Below the pieces are notes generated by a model that was given only the letters and a program-made list of their open reading frames with translations, did no database searches and was not told the DNA's origin. Source: an uncultured Rhodopila sp. (GTDB taxonomy: Bacteria; Pseudomonadota; Alphaproteobacteria; Acetobacterales; Acetobacteraceae). Taken from it: 64,000 bases of DNA. The position numbers were made by a program, and so were the translations under genes. The stretch is from NCBI RefSeq assembly GCF_903944925.1, contig NZ_CAJATU010000063.1, forward strand, positions 176,870 through 240,869. The letters run 5' to 3'. Positions 19,783-28,667 of the stretch are shown one piece after another. The number at the start of each line of letters is the position of its first letter. The first letter of the stretch is position 1.

Positions 19783-20012
19783 CAAAGACGCGGCTCAACG
19801 TCCTGCTGCGCCTGCGTAATGAGCCGATCGATATCGTCATCGGTGAGACCGGCTGCGACCACACGAGCGCGGGACTCCCGGCGGCCCGGGATCAGTTCCC
19901 CCTCTGGCTCGATCGTGAGCGTCACGCGTTCGTCGGAGCTGATTCCCCGGCGCTTCAGCTCCTCCGCGACTTCTCCGGCGGTAATCTCAATCACATCAGG
20001 TGTTGCCGCCAC
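19782..20012 (-). CDS. Antitoxin partner of PIN-domain toxin (AbrB/Phd-like small protein)
   Basis: A 76-residue protein starting at a GTG (20012) with the sequence VAATPDVIEITAGEVAEELKR; an upstream extension to 20249 is unlike any antitoxin. The N-terminal half (EVAEELKRRGISSDERVTLTIEP) is acidic and beta-like. The C-terminal half (RVVAAGLTDDDIDRLITQAQQDVEPRL) is the usual acidic helical tail that binds a PIN toxin. Its stop overlaps the toxin ATG by 4 bp. The antitoxin is intact while the toxin is broken. The exact antitoxin family is uncertain. Confidence 0.75.
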   Translation of the reverse strand: MAATPDVIEITAGEVAEELKRRGISSDERVTLTIEPEGELIPGRRESRARVVAAGLTDDDIDRLITQAQQDVEPRL

Positions 20013-20205
20013 AGCGATCCGTCCTTTCCAAAACGAAACCGGCGGAGCCGGCACCCCTGCCGGCCAAACCGTCAGCCAATTATAGCACAGGGACGTTCTC
20101 CGCCGGACAGCAGCACCCCAGCCCCTCACCAGTGGCCCGATGTTGCCAGGGCCGTGCCGCCGAGACGGACGAGGGGGGACCTCAACCGATCCCCCCGCCG
20201 CCAGC

Positions 20206-21342
20206 TTACATTTGCGCGTAGCTGCCGCTCTTCCAGACATAGAACACATACCCGCCGCCGGTCGTGTCGCCCTTCTTGTCGAAAGTAACCGGCCCGATCA
20301 CGCTCGGCCAGTTCCCGGCCGCCTTCAGTTCCGTCGCCACCTTCTTCGGATCGGTTGTGCCCGCCTTTTTCACCGCGTCCGCCCAAACCTGCACGGCTGC
20401 GTAGGTGTAAAGCACATACCCCTCCGGATCGATGTTCTTCGCCTTGAACTCCTGCACCACATTTGCCGCGCTCTTCATCAGCCGCGGGTCGGGCGGGAAC
20501 GTCATCATCGTGCCGACACCGGCATCCCCGGCGATCTGCCAGAACTCGTTCGTCACCAGCGCATCGCCGCCCACCAGAGTCGCCTTCAGGCCCTGCTCCT
20601 TGGCCTGGCGGATGATCAGCCCGGCCTCGGTATGATAACCGCCGACATAGATCACTGACACCCCCGCCTCCTTCAGGCGGCTGACCAGCGACGAGTAGTC
20701 CTTCTCGCCCGGCGTATACGCAGTTGCCAGCACTTCCTTGCCGCCCGCGGCATGCAGCGCCTTCGCCGTCTCGTCCGCCAGGCCTTTGCCGTAGGCGGAA
20801 TTGTCGTTCAGGATGGCGATCTTCTCGCCCTTGAAATGCTTCGCCAGGTAGTCGCCGGCCACCTTGCCCTGCTCATCGTCGCGGCCGCAGACGCGGAACG
20901 TGTTCCAGCTCCCCTCGTCAGTGTATTTCGGGTTGGTGGAGGCAGGCGAGATCTGCAGGATGCCCTCCTCGGAATACACCTTGCTGGCCGGAATCGAACT
21001 GCCGGAGCAGAAATGGCCCGCCACCAGCTTCACGCCCTTGGAGGCGAGCTGATTGGCGACCGACACCGCCTGCTTCGGATCGCAGGCATCGTCGCCGACG
21101 TCCAGCACGAGCTGCTTGCCCAGCACGCCGCCGGCCTTGTTCAAATCGGCCACCGCCTGCTCGGCGCCCTCTTTCATCTGCGAGCCAAAAGCCGCATACT
21201 CCCCGGTAATTGGCCCGGCGACGGCGACATGGATCTGCTGCGCCCGGCCGGGCATCGCCGCGCCTGTCAGCAGGATAGCAACGGTCGCCGCGGCGCCCAG
21301 AAGGCCGACTCGCCGGCCCGGCTGCATGGATTGTTTCAGCAT
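20206..21342 (-). CDS. Branched-chain amino-acid ABC transporter substrate-binding protein (LivJ/LivK-like)
   Basis: A 378-residue periplasmic binding protein. The ATG at 21342 gives a signal peptide (RVGLLGAAATVAILLTGAAM, cleavage near GRAQQ), then the family opening HVAVAGPITGEYAAFGSQM, the cysteine pair region DDACDPKQAVSVANQL, GHFCSGSSIPAS and FRVCGRDDEQG. The C-terminus (DKKGDTTGGGYVFYVWKSGSYAQM) is typical. No Liv permease or ATPase is adjacent, so it is either an orphan or works with a transporter encoded elsewhere. It sits between the PIN locus and the divergent hipBA operon. Confidence 0.93.
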   Translation of the reverse strand: MLKQSMQPGRRVGLLGAAATVAILLTGAAMPGRAQQIHVAVAGPITGEYAAFGSQMKEGAEQAVADLNKAGGVLGKQLVLDVGDDACDPKQAVSVANQLASKGVKLVAGHFCSGSSIPASKVYSEEGILQISPASTNPKYTDEGSWNTFRVCGRDDEQGKVAGDYLAKHFKGEKIAILNDNSAYGKGLADETAKALHAAGGKEVLATAYTPGEKDYSSLVSRLKEAGVSVIYVGGYHTEAGLIIRQAKEQGLKATLVGGDALVTNEFWQIAGDAGVGTMMTFPPDPRLMKSAANVVQEFKAKNIDPEGYVLYTYAAVQVWADAVKKAGTTDPKKVATELKAAGNWPSVIGPVTFDKKGDTTGGGYVFYVWKSGSYAQM

Positions 21343-21518
21343 AGAGCATCCCCGTGATGTTGGCGCCGCGCGGGTGCGCCGGCGGCGCGCGATCATAGAC
21401 CGGAGTCGGAAACCGCGCCACAAAGCGATACGAACGGATGGATTGGCCGATGCCGGACCGTTTCCCCGGACGCAATTCCGCCGGGCAGCGCAACCCCTTG
21501 GGATAGTGAGTGGATATC

Positions 21519-21561
21519 TTGATAGCTATAGAGGCCAGAATACGCCATAATAGCTAATATA
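21519..21561 (+). promoter_or_regulatory. Candidate hipBA operator/promoter region
   Basis: Two copies of the palindromic hexamer TAGCTA (21523-21528 and 21551-21556) lie 28 bp apart just before the HipB ATG. The first is within the longer palindrome ATAGCTAT. The stretch is AT-rich compared with its surroundings. HipB-type repressors bind such dyads upstream of their own genes. A TATAAT at 21558-21563 overlaps the start codon, so the promoter itself is not clearly placed. Confidence 0.4.
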
Positions 21562-21861
21562 ATGTCCCCTCTGTTCGAATCACCCGCCGATATCTGCCGC
21601 GCCCTCGCCGAACGCGCGCGCGCAGCCCGTCTGGCGGCCAACCTGAGCCAGCAGGGGTTGGCCGAACGGTCCGGCGTCAGCCTCGGAACGCTCAAACGGT
21701 TCGAACGCAGCGGAGCCGCCTCGCTGGAGGCCGTGGCAAGGATCGCCCTGGCGTTGCGGATGGAAGCCGGGTTCGAAAAACTGTTCCAGCCGCCGCGCTT
21801 TACCTCCCTGGACGACGTCATCGCCGCACCCCGGAAGCGCCAAAGGGGAACAAAGACATGA
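21562..21861 (+). CDS. HipB-like antitoxin, XRE-family helix-turn-helix
   Basis: A 99-residue DNA-binding protein. The helix-turn-helix spans roughly residues 15-75 (ARAARLAANLSQQGLAERSGVSLGTLKRFE, then SLEAVARIALALRM), and the C-terminal basic tail ends at GTKT. Its stop overlaps the start of hipA as ATGA. In HipBA modules this protein represses the operon and neutralises the kinase. A pair of palindromes upstream fits autoregulation. Confidence 0.88.
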   Translation: MSPLFESPADICRALAERARAARLAANLSQQGLAERSGVSLGTLKRFERSGAASLEAVARIALALRMEAGFEKLFQPPRFTSLDDVIAAPRKRQRGTKT

Positions 21862-23138
21862 GCCGGGGCCCGCGCACGCCCCCGTTCCGGCGCATCAACG
21901 CCTTGCGGGTGGAGTTAGCCGTGACGGCCGAACCGCTGACCGTCGGGCGCCTCGCCGCGCGGGATCGCGTCATCTACTTCGAGTATGACCGCGCCTTCCT
22001 GGCCACCAAACTCGAACTCTCGCCCTTCAGGCTGCCATTGGCCCCGGGCGTATTCGAAGGACCGGAGACGGTCTTCGACAGGCTGCACGGGCTATTCAAT
22101 GACAGCCTTCCGGACGGATGGGGCCGTTTGCTGATGGATCGTAAACTCAGCCAGTCCGGTATCCCGTCCGGCCAACTCACCCCGCTTGATCGCCTGGCTT
22201 GGGTCGGCCGGCACGGCATGGGTGCGTTGACCTACTATCCCGAACATCCGGAACGGGCGGACGCCAAGGGCGCGATCGACCTCGACCGTCTGGCCGAGCA
22301 ATCCCGCCTCGTGCTTGAAGACAACCCGAAAGCCGTGCTGGACGAGTTGCTGAAGGCCGGCGGTTCCCCTCATGGCGCTCGTCCGAAGGCGCTGGTCGGG
22401 GTCTCGGCCGGCGGCGAGTCCCTGATCCATGGCGTGGACGACCTTCCGGACGATTATGAGCATTGGATCGTCAAATTCCGGGCGGCCTCCGACCCCGCCG
22501 ATGCCGGCGCGGTCGAGAACGCCTATGCCGGGATGGCGCGCGAAGCCGGCATCGACATGCCGCCCACCCGGCTGTTCCCGGCGAAAAAGGGACCAGGATA
22601 CTTCGGCATCAAACGGTTCGACCGGATCGGCAACCGGCGTGTGCATATGCAGACGATCAGCGGGCTGCTCAACCTGGACCACACTTTGCCGAGCCTGGGC
22701 TACAGCGGCCTGCTCAAGGCCGCGCGCATGCTGACGAGACGGCAGGCCGAGGTGGACCGGCTGTTTGCCCGGATGGTGTTCAATGTCCTCGCCCATAATC
22801 GTGACGACCACACCAAGAACCACAGCTTCCTGATGGCCGGGGGCGGCCAGTGGTCCGCCTCGCCGGCCTATGACGTGACGTTCGCATCCGGTCCCGGCGG
22901 TGAACATGCGCTGGACGTTGGCGGGGAAGGCCGCAGCCCTGGCCCCGACCACATTCGCGCCGTCGCCAGGGATGCCGGGGTCACCGACCGTAAGGCGGCG
23001 GCGGTCATCGCCCGCGTCAAAGCGGCCATAGACCGTTGGCCGGCCTTCGCATCAGGCTACGGTGTCTCGAAGAAAATGGCCGCCGCCATCGACCGGACGC
23101 TGAATGGAGTCCGGTCAGGCCCCCCCAGAAGCCGTTAA
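21858..23138 (+). CDS. HipA-family serine/threonine kinase toxin
   Basis: A 426-residue HipA homologue. The N-terminal subdomain shows YFEYDRAFLATKLELSPF and LFNDSLPDGWGRLLMD. The kinase core has VKFRAASDPADAGAVENAY (lysine for ATP), FGIKRFDR, the catalytic loop NVLAHNRDDHTKNHSFL and the metal-binding SPAYDVTFA. All expected catalytic residues are present, so the kinase is probably active. HipA of E. coli phosphorylates glutamyl-tRNA synthetase; the target here is unknown. It is translationally coupled to hipB and converges on otsA, their stop codons overlapping. Confidence 0.92.
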   Translation: MSRGPRTPPFRRINALRVELAVTAEPLTVGRLAARDRVIYFEYDRAFLATKLELSPFRLPLAPGVFEGPETVFDRLHGLFNDSLPDGWGRLLMDRKLSQSGIPSGQLTPLDRLAWVGRHGMGALTYYPEHPERADAKGAIDLDRLAEQSRLVLEDNPKAVLDELLKAGGSPHGARPKALVGVSAGGESLIHGVDDLPDDYEHWIVKFRAASDPADAGAVENAYAGMAREAGIDMPPTRLFPAKKGPGYFGIKRFDRIGNRRVHMQTISGLLNLDHTLPSLGYSGLLKAARMLTRRQAEVDRLFARMVFNVLAHNRDDHTKNHSFLMAGGGQWSASPAYDVTFASGPGGEHALDVGGEGRSPGPDHIRAVARDAGVTDRKAAAVIARVKAAIDRWPAFASGYGVSKKMAAAIDRTLNGVRSGPPRSR

Positions 23139-24505
23139 TCCCCCCGCAGATCCGCCTCGAACCGGTCCCGCCACCGCTCCAAACTGTTCCGCCGCATCAC
23201 CGCCATCATCGCCTGGTGCCGCTCCCGCCGCTCCTCCACCGGCATCGACAGCGCCCGGTCCATCGCGCGCGCCATCCCCTGTTCGTCGTACGGATTGACC
23301 AGCAGCGCCGCATCCAACTCCTGCGCCGCGCCGGCGAATTCCGACAGGATCAGCACGCCCGGCTCCTCCGGGTCCTGCGCCGCCACGTACTCCTTGGCGA
23401 CCAGGTTCATCCCGTCGCGCAGCGGAGTCACCAGGCACGCCTGCGCCTCCGCATAAAGCGGCATGAGCACGTTCCGGGCGAAGCTGCGGTTAAGATAGCG
23501 CAGCGGCACCCAGTCCACCTCGGCGAAGCGTCCGTTGATCCGCCCCATCTCGCCTTCAAGCTCCCGCCTGATGCGCTGGTAGGTCTCGATATCCGACCGT
23601 GACGGCGGCGCGATCTGCATGAACGTGACCAAGCCATGCTGCGCCGGATACTCCGCCAGGAATCGCTCGAACGCCGCGAAGCGCTGCCGCAGTCCCTTCG
23701 AATAATCCAGGCGATCGACGGACAGGATCAAGCGGTCCATCAGGAAGGCTCGCATGCGGGTGGCCTGCCGGCGATTCACCGGAGTCTCGGCCTGGGCCCG
23801 GACCTCATCGACATGCACCCCGATGGGATAGACCCCGGTGCGCACCACGCGTCCCGCCACAAGCACGGCGCCCTCGGCCATGCCATCTACCGAACCGCCC
23901 GCATGCCGCACCACGTAGTCCAGGAAGGCGATACGATCGATCTCGGTCTGGAATCCCAGGAGGTCATAGGCGCACATCGCCTTGATCAGCGCCGCATGCG
24001 CCGGGATTGTCATGAACACGCCGGGGGACGGGAAGGGAGTGTGCAGGAACAGGCCGATACGATTTCCGAGCCCGTTCGCCCGCAGCGACTCGGCGAGGCA
24101 CAGCAGGTGGTAGTCATGCACCCAGATCAGATCGTCCTGCCGCACCAGCGGAGTCAGGGCGCGCGCGAACAGGTCGTTCACCCGCCGGTATCCCTCAAAC
24201 TCGCTCCATTCGAAGCGGCCAAGGCCGATCTGATAGTGCAGGACGGGCCAGAGGGTGCCGTTGGCGAAGCCGCGATAGAATTCGTCGTAGTCGCGCCGCG
24301 TCAGATCGATGGTGAACAGGGTTATCGGCCCGACGGTCCGCTCCGGCTTCTGCTCGCCCGAGTCGGTGACTTCGCCGCTCCAGCCGAACCACAGGCCGCC
24401 TTTCTGCTTCAGCGCGTCCAGCACCCCCGCCGCCAAACCCCCAGCCGTGGCCTCGCCTTCCTGGATCGGCGCGACACGGTTGGAAACGACGACAAGACGT
24501 GACAT
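23135..24505 (-). CDS. otsA: Trehalose-6-phosphate synthase
   Basis: A 456-residue GT20 glycosyltransferase making trehalose 6-phosphate from UDP-glucose and glucose 6-phosphate. Visible sites are the N-terminal VVSNRVAP with [30 protein letters not shown], the donor-site [14 protein letters not shown], and [18 protein letters not shown] near the C-terminus. Length is normal for a stand-alone synthase without a phosphatase domain, and no otsB is visible nearby. The upstream beta-helix genes end 89 bp before it and may share its transcript. The stop overlaps that of hipA. Confidence 0.96.
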   Translation of the reverse strand: MSRLVVVSNRVAPIQEGEATAGGLAAGVLDALKQKGGLWFGWSGEVTDSGEQKPERTVGPITLFTIDLTRRDYDEFYRGFANGTLWPVLHYQIGLGRFEWSEFEGYRRVNDLFARALTPLVRQDDLIWVHDYHLLCLAESLRANGLGNRIGLFLHTPFPSPGVFMTIPAHAALIKAMCAYDLLGFQTEIDRIAFLDYVVRHAGGSVDGMAEGAVLVAGRVVRTGVYPIGVHVDEVRAQAETPVNRRQATRMRAFLMDRLILSVDRLDYSKGLRQRFAAFERFLAEYPAQHGLVTFMQIAPPSRSDIETYQRIRRELEGEMGRINGRFAEVDWVPLRYLNRSFARNVLMPLYAEAQACLVTPLRDGMNLVAKEYVAAQDPEEPGVLILSEFAGAAQELDAALLVNPYDEQGMARAMDRALSMPVEERRERHQAMMAVMRRNSLERWRDRFEADLRGD

Positions 24506-24594
24506 GAGCGATACTGCCTATTGTTTGCGCAACCGCTGCGCGACGGCCGCAGTTTAGGCCGAACCGAGGGGATGGGCCAACGTTCCGGCGGACG

Positions 24595-25596
24595 TCACTG
24601 GATCAGGCCAAGTCCGCGGGCCGCCACCGCTGCCTCGTGCCGGGCAAAACCCGCAGCGTCGCGGGCCGACGCGCGCAACGCGGCCATCCGCGCCCGGAGG
24701 CGATGGTAGGTCGCGCCGCTCTCCGACACCGCCTCGACTCCGTCCGGCACGGTATTGCCATAGGCGCCCGCGGCGACGCCGCCCCAGTTGCGCACCATGG
24801 GCGTTTGGCCAGCGGATTCGGTCAGCGTGTTGCCACGTACCGCCAACGCCTCCGCATCCCCGAACACCAGCACCGCCCCGGGCCGAGCGGCCGCGCCGGC
24901 TGAGAGCGTGAAGGTATTGCCGGTCAGTATGACGACACCGCCGTTGACCGACACCAGCGGCCCGGCCATCCGGCCCCCTTCATCGGCCAAATCGTTGCCG
25001 ATGATCTCCGTGCGCAGCGCGGAGGAGTTGATATGGCCGCCGCTGCGCGCGTTCTTGAACACCGAGTGGGAGACCGACAGCAGATCGAGCCGCCCCGCCA
25101 CAATCGCATCCAGCGGTCTTTCGTCCGTCCCACCCCCGTTGGCTGCGAAGAGGCAGTCGGCTATCCGCAGGCTTCCTCCCGGGGCGCCCGCCAGGATCGC
25201 GATCTGATCGGCGTCGAAACGGCTGTCCTCCACCGTCAGGTCACGGCCTTCGGCCCTGATCCCGGCGCCATTGCCATCCGGAACGCGGATGCGCATGAAG
25301 CTGAGGCCGCGAATCGTCACGCCGTTGCCCTGGATCACGAACGCGGCCTTGCCGGCACAGGCCCTGTCGGTGATCAGCACACCCGGCCCGGTGCCGGCGA
25401 TGGTCAGCCCGTTCTGGCGCCAGATCGCGCAATCGAAATAGCTTCCCGGTGCGATCGCCACGGTATCGCCGTCCGCGGCTGCCGCCGCGGCTTCGCTCGG
25501 GGACGCATAGCTCTTGCCAGGGCCTACCTCCAAAGTCCGGGCCTGCGCGCAACCGAACCAAGCGGCCAGGGCCGCGACCAGCAGGCTCCGGATCAA
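24595..25596 (-). CDS. Secreted right-handed beta-helix repeat protein (copy B)
   Basis: A 333-residue exported protein. A short signal peptide (SLLVAALAAWFGCAQA) is followed by TLEVGPGKSYASPSEAAAAAADGDTVAIAPG, the typical opening of pectate-lyase-like beta-helix domains. Recurring turns such as TIRGLSFMRIRVPDGNGAGI, LTVEDSRFDADQIAIL and LRIADCLFAANGG mark successive rungs. Its first 130 residues align closely with the neighbouring upstream gene, and the two overlap as ATGA, so it is a tandem duplicate. A unique C-terminal helical tail (RARMAALRASARDAAGFARHE) is not shared. Catalytic residues of a polysaccharide lyase were not identified. Confidence 0.82.
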   Translation of the reverse strand: MIRSLLVAALAAWFGCAQARTLEVGPGKSYASPSEAAAAAADGDTVAIAPGSYFDCAIWRQNGLTIAGTGPGVLITDRACAGKAAFVIQGNGVTIRGLSFMRIRVPDGNGAGIRAEGRDLTVEDSRFDADQIAILAGAPGGSLRIADCLFAANGGGTDERPLDAIVAGRLDLLSVSHSVFKNARSGGHINSSALRTEIIGNDLADEGGRMAGPLVSVNGGVVILTGNTFTLSAGAAARPGAVLVFGDAEALAVRGNTLTESAGQTPMVRNWGGVAAGAYGNTVPDGVEAVSESGATYHRLRARMAALRASARDAAGFARHEAAVAARGLGLIQ

Positions 25597-26570
25597 TGCA
25601 CCACGCCGTCGCCGCGCAAGGGCTTCGCGTTGCCCTGTAGAATGTTGCCCTTCAGCTCGGCCTCGGTCGCGGTGAGATTATACACAAGGTAGGAGTTGTA
25701 ATCGCCTTCGACGAGAAAGGTGTTGTGTTCAACGATGATGGCCGGCGTGGGCTGCGTGACGCCTTCCGCGCCTATCACCACGGCGGCAGTGTGGTTCTCG
25801 GATTTCGGGCCCTTCTGGATGTGGTTGTCGCGCACGGCGACATCGCCGCCATTCGGCACTTCGATCGAATAGCTCGACGTTCCGTTTGCCCCGTCGGCAA
25901 TGTCGCAGCCGATGACTTCGGTGCGAAATGCGCGCGACTTGATGCTGTGGCCCTGTTTGGTCTCGAAGAACTTCGATCGCTCGACCCGCAGCAGGGCAAC
26001 GTGGCCGGCATAGATGCCGTGCGAACAGGGCCCCATTTCACAGGTGCCGTTGCGCAGGAAAACGCTGTCGCGAACGATGATCTTTTTGTCCGGCATGTTG
26101 CTGCTGAGGATGCCGTTCTGGTTGTTGACGAATTGCACGTGCTCGACGGTCAGGTCGCCGCCTTCGGCGCGAATGCCGGCGCCATTGGTATCGGGCACCC
26201 GGGCGCGCGTCAGCATCAGGTTGCGGATGGTGATGTTGTTGCCGTCCGCGATGAACAGTCCCTTACCGGCACAGGCTTTGTCGGTGATGATCGTGGCGTC
26301 CGGTCCGGCGCCCTCGATCGTCAGGTCGTTGGCTCGCAGGATCGCGCAATCGAAGTAGGTTCCTGCGGCGATCACGATGCGATCTCCCGCATGCGCGGCC
26401 GCCGCCGCATCGGACGGCATCGCGTAGGTTTTGCCGGCGCCGACCTCCAGCGTCGCGGCCCGGGCTGCGCCGGCCAAGCCGGGCGCGGCCAGCCAGGCTG
26501 CCGCGAGCACTGCGACGGCGGTAAGCCGGCCGAACCCGCCGAGCGGCGGCACGCGTTGCGAACACGTCAT
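25593..26570 (-). CDS. Secreted right-handed beta-helix repeat protein (copy A)
   Basis: About 325 residues from the ATG at 26570, with a signal peptide (GRLTAVAVLAAAWLAAPGLAG, cleavage after ARA). The beta-helix part begins TLEVGAGKTYAMPSDAAAAAHAGDRIVIAAG and continues through FDCAILRANDLTIEGAG, TIRNLMLTRARVPDTNGAGI and LTVEHVQFVNNQNGIL. Later rungs include KIIVRDSVFLRNGTC and ALLRVERSKFFETKQGHSI. It is the first gene of the pair and overlaps copy B by 4 bp. The shared cysteines (YFDCAI, DKACAGK) may form a disulfide. Role unknown; a surface or periplasmic glycan-related function is possible. Confidence 0.82.
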   Translation of the reverse strand: MTCSQRVPPLGGFGRLTAVAVLAAAWLAAPGLAGAARAATLEVGAGKTYAMPSDAAAAAHAGDRIVIAAGTYFDCAILRANDLTIEGAGPDATIITDKACAGKGLFIADGNNITIRNLMLTRARVPDTNGAGIRAEGGDLTVEHVQFVNNQNGILSSNMPDKKIIVRDSVFLRNGTCEMGPCSHGIYAGHVALLRVERSKFFETKQGHSIKSRAFRTEVIGCDIADGANGTSSYSIEVPNGGDVAVRDNHIQKGPKSENHTAAVVIGAEGVTQPTPAIIVEHNTFLVEGDYNSYLVYNLTATEAELKGNILQGNAKPLRGDGVVH

Positions 26571-26924
26571 GTCATCAACCTTGTTGTTTGATAGAATCAT
26601 ACCAGGGCGTTCCGGCGGCGTCAGCCATAACCGTCTTGAACCGACCGTGCCAGTCCGGACTTCAAATGTTACAATTTCGCGAGCGCTATCACAAACATCA
26701 ATGGGGGCAGCGAACTTATGCCGGTTCAACCGTTGCTGATACAACCTGATGCTGCATCTTCGGCGCGATGCGGCCGCTACGATACCGGCGCGGGTACGGT
26801 GCGGATGCACGCATAGTCTTTCCGTGCGCCGGAAACAACGATCTTCCGGGTTTCGGTATTTACCTGACCGCAACCTTGTGTTCCGCGATCCGCGCAGCTT
26901 GCGGGCACTGGCGCGGGGAAAGTC
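26571..26924. other. Intergenic region upstream of the beta-helix pair
   Basis: A 354-bp stretch without a convincing gene. On the minus strand TTGTGA (26694-26689), a 17-bp spacer and TAACAT (26671-26666) form a weak promoter-like pair about 100 bp before the beta-helix start at 26570. The stretch is somewhat richer in A+T than its neighbours. Confidence 0.3.
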
Positions 26925-27215
26925 TCAGCCGGACAGCAGTTCCGTGGCCAGCGCGGCCCATTCATCGTCAAGGCCGCCGGTGGCGGGCGACCGTCCCGCC
27001 CGGCGGTACCAGTAGCCCGCGTTGGCGAGATCCGGCTCCTTGCGGTGCAGGTAGGCATGCACGGCCGCCCCGCCGGGACCGGGATCGGCTTGCGCACACT
27101 GATGGGCGCGATCCCAGTCTCCTTTCGCGTCCCACCACAGCGCCTGCAATGGCAACGATACCGCCGCCGGTGGTTCGGTGTCATGCAGGGATAGGCGGAA
27201 CGCGGCGATGTCCAT
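26925..27215 (-). CDS. Conserved hypothetical protein, 96 residues
   Basis: A small soluble protein with LQALWWDAKGDWDRAHQCAQ, VHAYLHRKEPDLANAGYWYRRAGR and DEWAALATELL. I recognise this as a recurring short alphaproteobacterial hypothetical; the WxxxGDWxxAH and YLHRKEPD patterns look like a helical hairpin of tetratricopeptide type. The ATG at 27215 is internally consistent. Function unknown. Confidence 0.75.
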   Translation of the reverse strand: MDIAAFRLSLHDTEPPAAVSLPLQALWWDAKGDWDRAHQCAQADPGPGGAAVHAYLHRKEPDLANAGYWYRRAGRSPATGGLDDEWAALATELLSG

Positions 27216-27428
27216 GCCTCAGGACGCCATGGCCGGGAACCCGGCCCCGCGGCGACCGCTGCAAACCGAGACAGCGAACTTCATGCAAACGAGCGGCATG
27301 CGGACGTCTTTCCCGATGGACCCTAGCTGCGTCATCTTCGGCTGCACGGCTGCCGGCCGGATATCCGGCACCATAACGGTCGGGCGAGCCGGCGCAAGAC
27401 GACGCGCGGAAATCGCCGCCGGAGGTGC

Positions 27429-28667
27429 CTACTCCGCCTTCCGTCCCGGCGACCAGCGCTTTGGCCCATGGCCGCCGATACCCAGGAATGACAACTGCCA
27501 GCGCAGTTCCTCAATGGGCAGTGGGAAGCCGCCGCCATCCCCCGGCCGCAACACCAGATCGGGCGACAGGGCCCCGAGCATGGCTTGCACCACAACCGCC
27601 CCGGTCATCGACAAGCCGGCCTTCCAGGCCAGCGCAACCAACGCCTTGGGGCTTCGCAGGGCGCAGGCCCGCTCGACAACCTGTAGCGGGACGTCCGCCT
27701 TCACCGCCAGCATGGCCGTCGCCGGACCGACAGCGTTGCGCCGCAGCGCATCCAGGATCGCCTGCTCGTCGAGCCGCCCGGCCTCTCGCAGCCGAACTGC
27801 GGATGGCAACGCCGCTTGGGCCGACATGTCCGCGGGCAGCACCTCGATACTCCCGAACGCCGTCGGCCTCGGTTTGCCCAGCGATGCTTGCAGCTCCCGG
27901 CTCAGCTTCGGATCGAGGTCGGCCCGCGCCGCCAGGACCTCCAGCAAATGTTCGGCGACGATTTCCGACAGGATGCGCGCCGCCCGTTTCGGCAGATACG
28001 GACGGCGCACCAGCGGTTCCTGCCATTCCGTCTGCTCCTCCGACTGCGCCGCCAGCGCATCGAGCGTGGCTTCGCGAATCTGCGCCGTCCGATTGCCCAG
28101 CAGCGCGCTGATCGCCGCGATGTCGGACGTCTCGACGATCGCATCCGACACGCTGGCCTCGATGCGCGGCCGCCGCGCCACCGCCGTCAGCGTCGCGGAT
28201 GGCGGCCGCGACGCGATCAGCGCCACCAGGTCCTCCGCCGTCAGCATGGGCGAGAACAGGATGACCGGTTCCGACACCATCACCGAGGGATCGCGCGCAA
28301 GGTGCAGGATGATGTCGCGCGGGCCATCCGGCATGTCCCGGACCGCTTCGGCGACCGTCGCGCGCACACGCAACGCCGCATCGGCGACCAGGGCCGTCAG
28401 GTTGGCGACCGCATCCTGCTGCACGCGCTCGCGGTCCGGGTCCGACAATCCGGGCGTCAGGCTGGCCAGCTTGCGGCCGATGATCGAACGCACCCGGGCG
28501 TCCGCATCGCTCGCCAACAGGGCAGTGACCTGCGGCGGCAGCGCCGGGTTCATCGCCAGGCTGGCCCGCACGGTAACCGATGGGTCGGTTGCCAGCATCC
28601 GCAGTATGTCGGGACGGGTCTCGGGGCTGGCCCCCTGGCGGACGCGCGTCGCTTCATCGGCGGTCAT
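27429..28667 (-). CDS. DUF2336 domain protein
   Basis: About 412 residues from the ATG at 28667. It is an all-helical, repeat-like protein with short armadillo/HEAT-style helices (PDILRMLATDPSVTVRASLAMNP, ARVRSIIGRKLASL, RVRATVAEAVRDMPDG). Family phrases include EPVILFSPMLTAEDLVALI, EATLDALAAQSEEQTEWQ and a C-terminal region with LVALAWKAGLSM. DUF2336 proteins are mainly alphaproteobacterial and of unknown function. Its ATG overlaps the stop of the diguanylate cyclase gene by 1 bp (TGATG), so the two are translationally coupled. A signalling role with the cyclase is an inference. Confidence 0.88.
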   Translation of the reverse strand: MTADEATRVRQGASPETRPDILRMLATDPSVTVRASLAMNPALPPQVTALLASDADARVRSIIGRKLASLTPGLSDPDRERVQQDAVANLTALVADAALRVRATVAEAVRDMPDGPRDIILHLARDPSVMVSEPVILFSPMLTAEDLVALIASRPPSATLTAVARRPRIEASVSDAIVETSDIAAISALLGNRTAQIREATLDALAAQSEEQTEWQEPLVRRPYLPKRAARILSEIVAEHLLEVLAARADLDPKLSRELQASLGKPRPTAFGSIEVLPADMSAQAALPSAVRLREAGRLDEQAILDALRRNAVGPATAMLAVKADVPLQVVERACALRSPKALVALAWKAGLSMTGAVVVQAMLGALSPDLVLRPGDGGGFPLPIEELRWQLSFLGIGGHGPKRWSPGRKAE

